In this document: in pieces, positions 34,589-43,898 of the stretch
Layout of the letters: each line of letters begins with the position of its first letter
Position numbering within the stretch: position 1 is the stretch's first letter
Assembly (NCBI GenBank): GCA_012861695.1
Contig: JAAOOA010000165.1
Coordinates: forward strand, 496,001 to 560,000
Direction: 5' to 3'
DNA: 64,000 bases
DNA from: Trematomus loennbergii
Lineage: Eukaryota; Chordata; Actinopteri; Perciformes; Nototheniidae
The notes under the pieces: model-generated
The model's input: the letters and a program-made list of their open reading frames with translations, nothing else
The model's database searches: none
Told to the model about the DNA's origin: nothing
Program-made: the position numbers and the translations under genes

Positions 34589-37500
34589 CACCCCCCCCTT
34601 CAGTTCTGGCCTAGGAGAGGTGACCATGGTCCACAGGGCATCTCTACGGGACAGGGCATCTGCATTCCCATGCTTGGCTCCGGCTCTGTGGATGATAGAG
34701 AAGTTAAACTCCTGTAGTGAGACAAACCACCTTCCTACTTTAGCGTTTGTGTCTTTTTTATTTGCCATCCAGATCAGTGGGGCATGATCAGTTACCAGAG
34801 TGAAGTGACGTCCCAAGAGGTAATACCGGAGGCGCTCAAGCGCCCATTTTATTGCTAGGCCTTCTTTCTCCACAGTAGCATACACTTGTTCCCTTGTGTT
34901 CAGCTTCCGGCTGATGTACATGACGGGGTGTTCCTCACCGTGAACCTCCTGGGATAGTACTGCTCCTATGCCCACCTCTGACGCATCCGTCTGCACAATC
35001 ATCCCCCGGCTGAAGTCTGGGGTCACCAACACCGGCCGTGCGCAGAGAGCCCTCTTAAGTTCCTCAAAGGCGTGTTCAGCCTCTCCTGTCCACTTGACCA
35101 TTAGCGGCTGTGAGTCTCTGGTCAGGTCTGTAAGGGGAGAGGCTACTGTGGAGAAGTTTGGGATGAAACGGCAATAATAGGACGTCAGACCCAAGAATGT
35201 TTTCACCTGTTTCTTTGTTGACGGCCGTGGCCAGTCCTGGATCGCCTGAACCTTCCTTTCTTGTGGTCTAACGTTGCCCCGCCCAATGGTGAAGCCCAGG
35301 TATTCGGCTTCCTCTAGTCCAAGCTTGCATTTTCTTGGATTAGCTGTCAAGCCCGCCCTGCGGAGAGATTCCAGCACTGCTGCAAGCCTTATGAGATGGC
35401 TATCCCATGAGTCACTGTGGATAACAACGTCATCCAAATAGGCAGCTGCATACTCACGATGTGGCCTCAGAACCTTGTCCATCAGTCTCTGGAACGTGGC
35501 TGGTGCTCCATGAAGCCCGAAGGGAAGCACAGTGTACTGGTACAGCCCTGTGGGGGTGGCGAAGGCCGTCTTCTCTCTTGAGGCAGCTTCAAGTGGGACC
35601 TGCCAATACCCTTTCGTCAAGTCCAGAGTGCTGATATACCTGGCTTCCCCAAGCCGATCAATTAGCTCATCTATCCTGGGCATAGGATACGCATCAAACT
35701 TGGAGATTTCATTCAATTTTCTGAAATCATTACAAAACCTGTTGGTTTTGTCTGGCTTAGGAACCAGAACGACAGGGCTGGTCCACTCACTGTGAGATTC
35801 TTCAATCACCCCCATAGCCAGCATTTTCTGCACTTCTTGCTCAATGGCCGCCCGTCTTGCCTCCGGCACCCGGTAGGGTCGCATCTTTACCTTTTGGCCA
35901 GGCTCTGTGTGGATTTGATGTTCCACCATCGTTGTGCGTCCAGGTCGTAGTGAGAACACATCCAAACTCTGCTGAACCAGTTCCTTGGTTTGCTGTAACT
36001 GAGCTTTGGATAGCCCTGGACCGTATTCAACTTCGGCCACCTCATGGTCTGGAGAAGGGGATACAAACAGGGAACAAGAACACAGCAGTGCCTCTCGGGC
36101 ATACCATTTCTTTAACAGGTTAACATGGTATATTTGGGATGGTTTGCGACGGCCAGGTTGGCGTACCTTGTAGTTGACTGGTCCCACCTTCTCTGTCACT
36201 TCATAGGGACCTTGCCACGATGCCAGGAATCTGTGTTCTGTGGTGGGGACCAGGAGAAGCACTTTATCCCCGGGCAGGAACTCACGTGGTTGGGCACCTC
36301 TGTTATACACTTTCCTCTGGGCTTCTTGGGCTTGAGCCATGTGCTCTCTGACCATGGGCCAAACATCTTTCATATGCGTCTGCATCGTCTCTACATGCTC
36401 AATCAGGCTCCGATGGGGGCTTGGTTGCTCCTCCCCAGGCTTCCTTCGCGATGTCGAGAAGTCTCTGGGCTGTCGGCCATACAGCAGCTCGAAGGGGGAG
36501 AAACCGGTTGAAGCCTGTGGAACTTCCCTGATTGAAAACAGGACATAGGGCAGAAGCTGGTCCCAGTTACGACCATCCTTGTCAACAACCTTCTTTAACA
36601 TGGACTTCAACGTCTTGTTAAAGCGTTCTACCAATCCGTCTGTCTGCGGATGGTAGACAGATGTACGAAGCTGCTTTACCTTGAAGAGCCTGCAGAGATC
36701 CTTCATTATCTTGGACATGAAGGGAGTGCCTTGGTCTGTTAGCATCTCTTTAGGAATCCCAACTCGACTGAACAGGTGAAGCAGCTCCCGTGCAATCACT
36801 CTCGTTGTCATGTTCCTCAAGGGAATGGCCTCCGGGTACCTGGTTGCATAGTCAAGGATCACAAGAATATACTGATGTCCCCTGGCAGACTTCACCAGCG
36901 GCCCCACTAAGTCCATGGCAATGCGAGAAAACGGTACATCGATTATCGGTAGAGGTATTAGGGGACTTTTAAAGTGTGGCTTGGGACTCATCTTTTGACA
37001 TTCAACACAGGTGCGACAATAATCCTCTATAGCCCTTACCACCCCTGGCCAGTGGAACCGGCTCCCAATCCGCTGCCTTGTCTTCTCAACCCCTAGGTGG
37101 GCCCCTAGGACATGGCTGTGAGCCAGATGCAACACTGTGGACACATATTGTTTTGGGACAACCAACAAGTCTCTTCGCTGACCTTCGACCTCTTTGGCAT
37201 AGTATAACAGATTATTTTTTATTAGGAAATGAGGACATGTAAGCTCACCCACTCCTGGAACTGGTTTTCCCTCTATTTCCGTAACATTGCTGCGTGCATG
37301 CAACAGATTGGGGTCTTCCATCTGGGCGGTCCCGAACTGGCCCTTCAAACTTGGAAGCAATGAGACTTCCCCCTCCTCATGACCTGTGCTTAGGTCTCCA
37401 GGGAAAGCAACAAAAGGGTTATCATTTGCCTCGTCTGCACTGGAAGATTGGTTGCCTCTCTGCTCCTCCGGCACAGCACACACAACGTTGGGGAACTGCT

Positions 37501-38614
37501 GAGGAGAAGTACCCTGGGTGGCAGTTTGTCCTCTCTCTCGTTTTCCTTTGGCACGCTTGTGCTTTTTGGGACTCACCTCCTTCTGGTGCCGCAGGCGCTT
37601 GTATAGTGGGCAGTCTCGCCCCACCAAGACTGGGACTGGTAGGGAAGGAACCACCCCCACTTTCATCTCACAGCTGCCTTTAACTGTGGTAAGGTGGATG
37701 AGGCAAGTGGGGTATAATTTAGTGTCCCCATGGACACAGGAGACGGGCACAGTCTCTTCAGATGGCAAATGGTCGAGGAGGTGGGGTTGAATGAGGGTTA
37801 CCACACTTCCTGAGTCCACTAGCGCCTCTGCATCTTTTCCATTTACTTTGACTGGTATCATTTGAGCCAGGGAGCTTTCCTGTACCCAGCAAGAGTCAAG
37901 AAGGTGGCAGGGCCTTGCACCAGATGAGTTGGCGGTCGGCATTAGCTCATCCTTCCCTGGGCAGTCCCGGGCAATATGGCCTGTCTCCCCACACTGGTAG
38001 CAACGCGGTTGGCCCTCTGGCAGGTAGGACTGTCGTCGCCTTACCTCTTCTGGTTCCCATCGCGGTTCTCGTGCCCGTCTAGTCCGTGATGCTTCCCCAC
38101 TGACTTTCCGGCCCCACTCGGTGTCTGGTCGTGTGGACTTAAGCAGGTCCGCTGTGACCACGTGGCTCTCCACTACGTTAACCAACTCATCCAGACCGGC
38201 TGGATTCTGCTGGCTTGTCATTTTCTTGATCTCATAGGGCAGAGACCGAATATATTTGTCCATCATTATCCTCTCTAAAACACTTAACTTTTCGGGGTTG
38301 CATGTCAGCCAGGCTCTGGTTACCCGGCCTAGGTCATACATCTGGGCCCTGGCTGACAACTCTGGCTTGTATTTCCATTCATGGAACCGCTGGGCTCTTG
38401 CTGCTAAGCTGTAGCCATACCTCGCCAGGATTTCCTTCTTCAAGACGACGTAATCCTTTGCTTGGTCCGGAGGGAGGTCGAAGTAAGCTTGCTGTGCCGG
38501 GCCCAGGAGGAACGGTCCAACCAGATCAGCCCAGGAGTCCCTTTGCCAGCCCTCTCTTTCAGCTGTGCGCTCAAAGGCCGTTAAGTAGGCCTCTATCTCA
38601 TCACTCTCTGTCAT
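34391..38614 (-). CDS. Gag-pol polyprotein, Gmr1-like order
   Basis: 1,407 residues without a stop. SCAN-like gag region (about 1-165); zinc knuckle C205-x2-C208-x4-H213-x4-C218; aspartic protease DSG at 267-269; integrase zinc domain (H499/H501 region to C533-C539); integrase core with D568, D627 and E663 (35 residues between the last two); a C-terminal integrase barrel near 780-838; reverse transcriptase with D998 and YLDD at 1059-1062; RNase H with D1210 and a GNADALS motif near the end. The last residues read into the 3' LTR. Proteins of this type copy the element RNA to DNA and integrate it. Catalytic residues all look intact. The start shown is the first Met in frame; gag seems to begin upstream in another frame. 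Confidence 0.9.
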   Translation of the reverse strand: MTESDEIEAYLTAFERTAEREGWQRDSWADLVGPFLLGPAQQAYFDLPPDQAKDYVVLKKEILARYGYSLAARAQRFHEWKYKPELSARAQMYDLGRVTRAWLTCNPEKLSVLERIMMDKYIRSLPYEIKKMTSQQNPAGLDELVNVVESHVVTADLLKSTRPDTEWGRKVSGEASRTRRAREPRWEPEEVRRRQSYLPEGQPRCYQCGETGHIARDCPGKDELMPTANSSGARPCHLLDSCWVQESSLAQMIPVKVNGKDAEALVDSGSVVTLIQPHLLDHLPSEETVPVSCVHGDTKLYPTCLIHLTTVKGSCEMKVGVVPSLPVPVLVGRDCPLYKRLRHQKEVSPKKHKRAKGKRERGQTATQGTSPQQFPNVVCAVPEEQRGNQSSSADEANDNPFVAFPGDLSTGHEEGEVSLLPSLKGQFGTAQMEDPNLLHARSNVTEIEGKPVPGVGELTCPHFLIKNNLLYYAKEVEGQRRDLLVVPKQYVSTVLHLAHSHVLGAHLGVEKTRQRIGSRFHWPGVVRAIEDYCRTCVECQKMSPKPHFKSPLIPLPIIDVPFSRIAMDLVGPLVKSARGHQYILVILDYATRYPEAIPLRNMTTRVIARELLHLFSRVGIPKEMLTDQGTPFMSKIMKDLCRLFKVKQLRTSVYHPQTDGLVERFNKTLKSMLKKVVDKDGRNWDQLLPYVLFSIREVPQASTGFSPFELLYGRQPRDFSTSRRKPGEEQPSPHRSLIEHVETMQTHMKDVWPMVREHMAQAQEAQRKVYNRGAQPREFLPGDKVLLLVPTTEHRFLASWQGPYEVTEKVGPVNYKVRQPGRRKPSQIYHVNLLKKWYAREALLCSCSLFVSPSPDHEVAEVEYGPGLSKAQLQQTKELVQQSLDVFSLRPGRTTMVEHQIHTEPGQKVKMRPYRVPEARRAAIEQEVQKMLAMGVIEESHSEWTSPVVLVPKPDKTNRFCNDFRKLNEISKFDAYPMPRIDELIDRLGEARYISTLDLTKGYWQVPLEAASREKTAFATPTGLYQYTVLPFGLHGAPATFQRLMDKVLRPHREYAAAYLDDVVIHSDSWDSHLIRLAAVLESLRRAGLTANPRKCKLGLEEAEYLGFTIGRGNVRPQERKVQAIQDWPRPSTKKQVKTFLGLTSYYCRFIPNFSTVASPLTDLTRDSQPLMVKWTGEAEHAFEELKRALCARPVLVTPDFSRGMIVQTDASEVGIGAVLSQEVHGEEHPVMYISRKLNTREQVYATVEKEGLAIKWALERLRYYLLGRHFTLVTDHAPLIWMANKKDTNAKVGRWFVSLQEFNFSIIHRAGAKHGNADALSRRDALWTMVTSPRPELKGGVCKGLRGRVVGGTYIPNRWLHPLPISSIGTRCGDLTPGANHSLKGDKADRVAELCVAHGGSRRLPA
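34589..34600 (-). other. Polypurine tract
   Basis: On the minus strand AAGGGGGGGGTG lies directly upstream of the 3' LTR, where plus-strand DNA synthesis is primed. Confidence 0.75.
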
Positions 38615-38802
38615 TTTGGGGATGAATCGACCTGGTTAGGCTGCATGGTTGCTTCCCTCTGGACAGGAGAGGCTGCTGTAAGGCATTTTTGGACCTCCAT
38701 GTGGAGAAGTGTATTCTGTTTCTGCTGCTCCTGTATCATCTGCCGTTGCAGAGTCTGCTGCTCAGTAGAAATACGCACCAACTCCTTTAGTACATCCTCC
38801 AT
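38611..38802 (-). CDS. Gag N-terminal segment, separate frame
   Basis: A 63-residue glutamine-rich, coiled-coil-like frame (MEDVLKELVRISTEQQTLQR) overlaps the start of the long frame by 4 bases. The long frame stays open a little upstream of its first Met with a sensible gag-like context, so a one-base indel around 38620-38650, or programmed frameshifting, separates the two. Copies of this family elsewhere would tell which. Confidence 0.6.
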   Translation of the reverse strand: MEDVLKELVRISTEQQTLQRQMIQEQQKQNTLLHMEVQKCLTAASPVQREATMQPNQVDSSPK

Positions 38803-38856
38803 CTTGAAAACGTAAAAAAAAATTGTTCTGACTGCAACACCACCAATAGAGTCTTT

Positions 38857-38875
38857 ATGCCCGCATTCTCCACCA
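38857..38875 (-). other. Primer-binding site, tRNA-Ala type
   Basis: On the minus strand TGGTGGAGAATGCGGGCAT starts one base inside the 5' LTR. From memory, this is the complement of the 3' end of a tRNA-Ala(AGC) including CCA. Confidence 0.6.
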
Positions 38876-38876
38876 G

Positions 38877-39246
38877 TGTAACAGGACAGGCAGATAAAGA
38901 GAAAAGTGGTAGTGCAGCAATCACGACAGAGGCAGTGTTCAAATCCAAAAAAGGCTTTATTGCTAACAAACTCAAAAATACCTTTAACTAAACAAAGGCT
39001 AACGTAGCCGAGCCGCTAACCGACTTACCAGCTTACAAAAATGTTTCCTCACGCTGGGAGCCTCCTGCTCCCTCCATGTGCCACACACAACTCAGCAACT
39101 CTGTCTGCTTTGTCTCCCTTGAGGGAGTGATTAGCACCAGGTGTGAGGTCTCCACACCTGGTCCCAATACTGCTAATTGGCAGCGGGTGGAGCCACCTAT
39201 TGGGAATGTAGGTGCCTCCCACTACTCTGCCTCTCAGTCCCTTACA
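38877..39246 (-). repeat. 5' LTR of the Gmr1-like element
   Basis: Direct copy of 34218-34588 with GTAC outside at 39247. Confidence 0.9.
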
Positions 39247-39639
39247 GTACGCATTCAAACACTTTTTCTTTTACCCGCTGTATTCACCTTGCAGGTGCAG
39301 CTATGTGGCTTTGATCCTGGATAAAGTGTTTAAGTCATGGATGTTTAAAGTTTAACTTCTTCATATTTGACTAATATTAAAGTTCACTTTTCATTCAGGA
39401 AGTATGACGCTGCGCTGTCAGTACGCTTCTCCGTGTTTGAGATTGGTCGAATGCTCCAAATACCACCCCTTTCATGTGAACGCGCACCTAACTAGATAGG
39501 ACACGGCTGGCTTGAGCGATCCACTTGATAACCAGCGTCGTAGTACAGTTTAGCGCCAGCGCGTATGTTTTGGATTACGCCAACCGGCTAACTCCAACAT
39601 ATCCAGGTTAAGTTGAACCAGCTTCGTAGTACAGGCCTC

Positions 39640-39985
39640 TGGTAAGTGGGTTAAAAACATCTGGCTAAAAGAACCGAGGTTGACTTTGTTTAAAATCACA
39701 TCAACCCAAATGTTAAAATATGTAAAATATAAAACAAATATGTAAAATGTAAAATATAAAATATAAAATACACACGGGTTAGTAGGCACACGGGGAGGGA
39801 AAATATCTTAAAATAAAGTCAACCAAGTGTCCCTAAAAGTGTTTAAAACCCAGGCCGAGGTCTAGAGAGGTGGTGCAGGTGAGACATGGGACACGCCTCG
39901 GATGATGTTTTAAAAAATACTTTATTAAGGGCTTATTTGAGGGTGTTTTAGAGCATGGATGTATAATAAGAACAGTTTAGGATAC
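39640..39985. other. Spacer between the MITE and astacin exons
   Basis: AT-rich, with a run of TAAAATATAAAATATAAAAT near 39745. ATGGATGTATAATAAGAAC at 39956 recurs at 8745 and 54570. No gene was recognised. Confidence 0.3.
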
Positions 39986-39989
39986 AGAC

Positions 39990-40746
39990 CGGACTGGATG
40001 TTCTCCCACAGGATGCGGATGTGCTGGTCTCTGTCGGAGCGGCACTGCTCGTGGTTGAACCCGAGCGCGTGCAGCAGCTCGTGTTGAACCGTGCTGTGAT
40101 ACAGGCAGCCCTGCCGGTCCAGAGACACCGTCTGGGAGTAGCCCTGATGCCCCACGTACGAGTAACAGCTGCAAAAAACACACAATTTACAGGTCTCCTA
40201 TCATGCAAATTGCACTTTTTCATGCCCTTTGTACATAAAGATGTGTCCCCGGTGTGTCAGGGAACTCACAAAGTGTCAGAAAATAAAACCCTCTCTCTTT
40301 TTCTCCGTAACCAAATCTCTAAAAACGGGGGAACAACGGAGCTGATCCAGATTTGCGTCCGATATGACGTAATATCGGAAATGTGGGAGGGCTTTACACC
40401 CACGGCCCTATCAGAAACGTTGCTATCAGACACGTTACTACGTGTTTTGGACGTAATATGGTCATTGTTTACATTATCAAGCATCGCTAACACTCAGAGC
40501 TAACCTGTACTGGAAAGAGTATGTGTAAAAAAGCAGAAAAAAAGGATGCCTCAAAATAGTATAATAGGAGACCTTGAAGAATCATAATCTGTTTTTTTGC
40601 AAAGTAGGTTTACAAATATGAGCTTTACCCGCCGTCTGACTGGATGTTCAGGAAGTCTCTCTGGCTCGTGCGTCTGACGAAGCGAATGCAGGAAACATCG
40701 TGGAAGGAAGTCAGGCCGCGCTCGATGATGGAGCGCTCACGAGAAG
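39990..40746 (-). CDS. Astacin metalloprotease, two catalytic exons (copy II)
   Basis: Exon A is 40629-40746 (acceptor CCTCAG, donor GTAAAG): [19 protein letters not shown], then IRFVRR and FLNIQSDGG. Exon B is 39990-40168 (acceptor TTTGCAG): [20 protein letters not shown], then the zinc site [13 protein letters not shown] (HExxHxxGxxH) and [10 protein letters not shown]. Both exons are intact. The enzyme would be a secreted zinc endopeptidase of the six-cysteine hatching-enzyme-like type. The apparent donor of exon B, GTCTGT, is weak in all copies. The downstream exons C and D are not found nearby; copy III carries them. A TTAA MITE lies in the intron. Confidence 0.75.
40191..40574. mobile_element. 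TTAA-type MITE, 384 bp
   Basis: Ends AGGTCTCCTATCATGCAAA and the inverse of TATAATAGGAGACCT. It is a close relative of 54806-55194 and of the ends of 26395-30028. It sits in the astacin intron in both copies, so it predates the duplication. Confidence 0.7.
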
Positions 40747-40839
40747 CTGAGGAGAAAGAAACAAAGCAGCTGTGGTTCAATGGAGGTCAAAGGAGGTCAA
40801 AGGTCACATTCAGGTTCTTAGACTTTTTCTTCTAGTTGA

Positions 40840-41240
40840 GTAAAAGTAGAAGTACTCAGATATTGTACTTGAGTAAAAGTAGAAGTACCAGAGTGTAGGA
40901 ATACTCTGTTACAGTAAAAGTCCTGCATTCAAAATGTTCCTCAAGTAAAATTAGAAAAGTATTATCATCAAAATATAGTGAAAGTAGTGACAGTAAAAGT
41001 AGTCATTGTGCAGATTGGTCCATTTCAGGATAATATATATGATATGTTTTATAATGATTGATCATTAAAGTGTTCTCAAAGCTTGTGAATTTACTCCAGG
41101 TGGAACTAAAGTCTTATTTAACACTTGATTATATTTCACATCATTCATCCAAATCTGCAAAGTAACTAAAGGTATTAATTAATTGTAGTGGAGTAAAAGT
41201 ACAAAGCATCAACAAATGGCACTTAAGTACAGACTGTTAA
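40840..41240. repeat. Second copy of the GAGTAAAAGTA repeat block
   Basis: Matches 6430-6890 and 55440-55930. Confidence 0.6.
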
Positions 41241-43680
41241 AGGTGATTTAAACCTGAGAGCAGGATTAGCTGAAAAGAGTCCAAGGAAGCTTATTTAAAA
41301 GTTAACAGCATTTAATTAAACAAATGATACGGTGATACCATAGAGTCTAAAGCATTTATTATTTTCATTTTTCCCCTCTCATATTCAGTGTGGATGGATT
41401 GAGACAGCGTGGTGTCCAGAGAGCTGCAGAGACTTCAGGGAGAAACCTCCGTGTGATGGACGTCCAGTCTGTTGGTTTGGCCGGAGAGGACTGAGGGTCT
41501 TTCCTCTGTGAGGAGGACCAGGCCTGATGGAGGAGCCCATGCATAGCTGATACACCTGATCAGGCCTAGTCTGTCACTTTATTTGACTAAATGTGTTTAC
41601 ATTTAATAGGTTTACACCTTCTGTCCATATGTGCTTTTTATTTAAAACATGTTTGATTAACTTCACATTTCAATAAATTGAATTTGTATTTGCACTCCTT
41701 TTGTCCATTATTCTTACTGAAAATGTTAGATTACACATTCACATCTGACTGAAGATTGGCCCCATTTATTTGCGTTGCAAACTCTGCGGTACAAGGTACA
41801 TGTTGTGAAGCTCATAAAGTGAGGCAAATAGAATTAATCAGCTGATGGAGTGTAGATGTGGAAATAGGTGCATTCGATCAGCTGACTGTGTTTTCACAAT
41901 AAAATAGTTTCTTAGTGAATGTCCTGTACTGGTCTTAAATCTCATAACATCAGCTTTTAATTTTCCTCTTGGATGTTCTTCTTGACCCTCAAGAAGAATG
42001 TTGAGTCGTGTCTTTCAGGCATGTCCTTTCCTAACAAAAATTACAGGAAACATAAAACATATTATTGCAGAACAAGTGTGTTATTTATGAAAGAGGTGTG
42101 CTTGTGTTTAGGGGCTGTAGATATAATTATTTTGTAATTGTAATGTTTTTTTTATTTCAACAGTGAGCTACAAAGACAATCAGATTATGAATGAACAGTA
42201 TGAAATTCATCAACATTGAAATATTTTATTATCAAAATAATATTTAACTGTTATTAAACAAGCTTGCTCTGTTGTCTCACTGAAAGAATAACTTTTACCA
42301 CGTTTTTACAGACAATATTGAGAGATAAATAGCAGTTGTCACTATGCGTTAAATATCTTTGCCTTCAATACTTAAATTAGAAAGCTGACAGTCATATTGC
42401 TTGTTAACATCTAAATGTAACCCTTTGCATGGAAAAAACCCTCAACTTCACTGATGTGTAGGTGATCTAGTATTTAGTATTGTTTAATGGAATGTATATC
42501 AGTGTATTAAAGTCAATACTTCATTTATTTAAACCAATATCTTTCTTGATTCTTTGTACAGTATGAAAAAAGAGTATTTGTACCTGTGCTGAAGTTCACT
42601 GCTGTGAGGAGTCCAGTTCTGTCTCTCACTCTCTGGTCCAGCCTGTCTGCATCACCTGGACACTTTAAACAAACAGATATATATGTAAAGAACCATGTGT
42701 ACAAACAATATAACTTATTCTCTTCTGTTGAACATGTTGGATTGTGTATTGTCCGAGTCAGGGTCCTTTTTATTTTACTGTAACTTTGGAAGTTGTGTTA
42801 CCAATGCTTACTGTTTATTTGATACCAATTTGGTAATGCAATTAATAAAAACAACAAGGTTTGGGTTCGTTCTTCAGATGACTGTGACGTTAACGTGTAA
42901 GCTCAATAATGAACTCCAGCTCAACCAACCATATTGTAATATCTAAGTAATCATCTTGAAATATGACATTAATAATTGTAATATACACACATCTTATTGT
43001 GAGGTTGATTTCACATACACTACTTCGACGTTAGCTTGTCTACATACTTGAGCATAGCCAATTTAAATTAACCTTAGCGATGCATACAGTTCCTACCTAC
43101 ATAATAAAATATCTCTCTAAGTTACAAGGATGACCTTATTTTATCAACCTCAAACAGAAGCCTTTTGTTCTACAGTATTATCCACTTAACGCTTAACACT
43201 TGTCTATTTCGTTTTAACCTTTATATATACAGTCTATGGTTTTAAGTTAACTTGGAGGCTAAGATTAGCATCGTTAGCACCGATGTAGCTACCACACGTA
43301 ACCCAAGCCTTAACATTCATTACGTAGCTGATTGAAATCATAAACACATAAATAAAGTACTCGAATTTCACTTACCGCAAAACGGCATTCATGCACCGTC
43401 TGTTTTAACCGCAGAGCGAGTCACAATAGTCCGATATATAAGCATGAAGAACAAACAAACACGGCCGGGGTCAAGTTGTGTTCCCTGGATGAACTGAGCA
43501 GGCAGAGTCCTGTAGCTTCACGGAGACGGAGCAGCTAGCAGAGAGACAAGAAGCTAACAGCAGCAGTCACTTGACAGAGCTGTCACTCAATGTGACCACG
43601 CCCTAATTTATGCAAAAACTTTAAGACCTAATATAAATAAAAGGGTCATGTTAGAAAACAATTCACTCACAGATTCATAA
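41241..43680. other. Stretch with possible minus-strand noncoding exons
   Basis: A possible first exon near 43377-43560 (minus) ends GCG/GTAAGT. A possible second exon at 42588-42656 has a GTCCAG acceptor and a CACAG/GTACAA donor, and is open in one frame (DADRLDQRVRDRTGLL). The two do not join into one frame at those sites. On the plus strand a CAATAAATT polyadenylation-like signal is near 41670. No protein family was recognised, and this could be an lncRNA or a decayed gene. Confidence 0.25.
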
Positions 43681-43898
43681 TCATGAAGGTGGAATCTAAC
43701 TATATCATAATAATATTTATTGCATCCAGGGCTAGAAACGTTTTTTTCTGCTGTGAAATTGGGCATTTTAACATGGGGGTCTATGGAAATTGCTCCTTTC
43801 TGCAGTCATCGCCTATCGGCCAATATATGAACTGCAGTTTGTGGCACTTCCGATTGGCGTCCCGGCTCTTCCCCAGAATTTGCCGCTTTGGTCTAGAG

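Larger units (their letters stand above)
34218..39246 (-). mobile_element. Gmr1-like Ty3/gypsy LTR retrotransposon
   Basis: A 5,029-bp element with TG...CA LTRs of 370-371 bp and GTAC target copies at 34214-34217 and 39247-39250. The reading direction is minus, so the 5' LTR is 38877-39246. By eye the LTRs differ by one indel (CAGGACAGGGCAG versus CAGGACAGGCAG) and one substitution (GTAGCCGGGCC versus GTAGCCGAGCC), pointing to a recent insertion. The pol order is protease, integrase, reverse transcriptase, RNase H. Integrase before RT is the defining order of the deuterostome Gmr1 group, unlike ordinary gypsy. The gag has a SCAN-like domain, as known for Gmr1-like elements. Confidence 0.9.
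32450..39639. mobile_element. Outer MITE with GAGGCCTGTACTACGAAGC ends (nested)
   Basis: GAGGCCTGTACTACGAAGCTGG at 32450 and its inverse ending at 39639 delimit one element. It is interrupted by a second copy of the same family (about 32599-33657) and by the gypsy element (34218-39246). Without inserts it would be about 1.1 kb. No transposase was recognised, and the superfamily is uncertain. Confidence 0.65.

Noticed and set aside
34418..38625. Many plus-strand frames of 60-129 residues
   Set aside because: They are antisense to the gag-pol frame and LTRs, with no domains.
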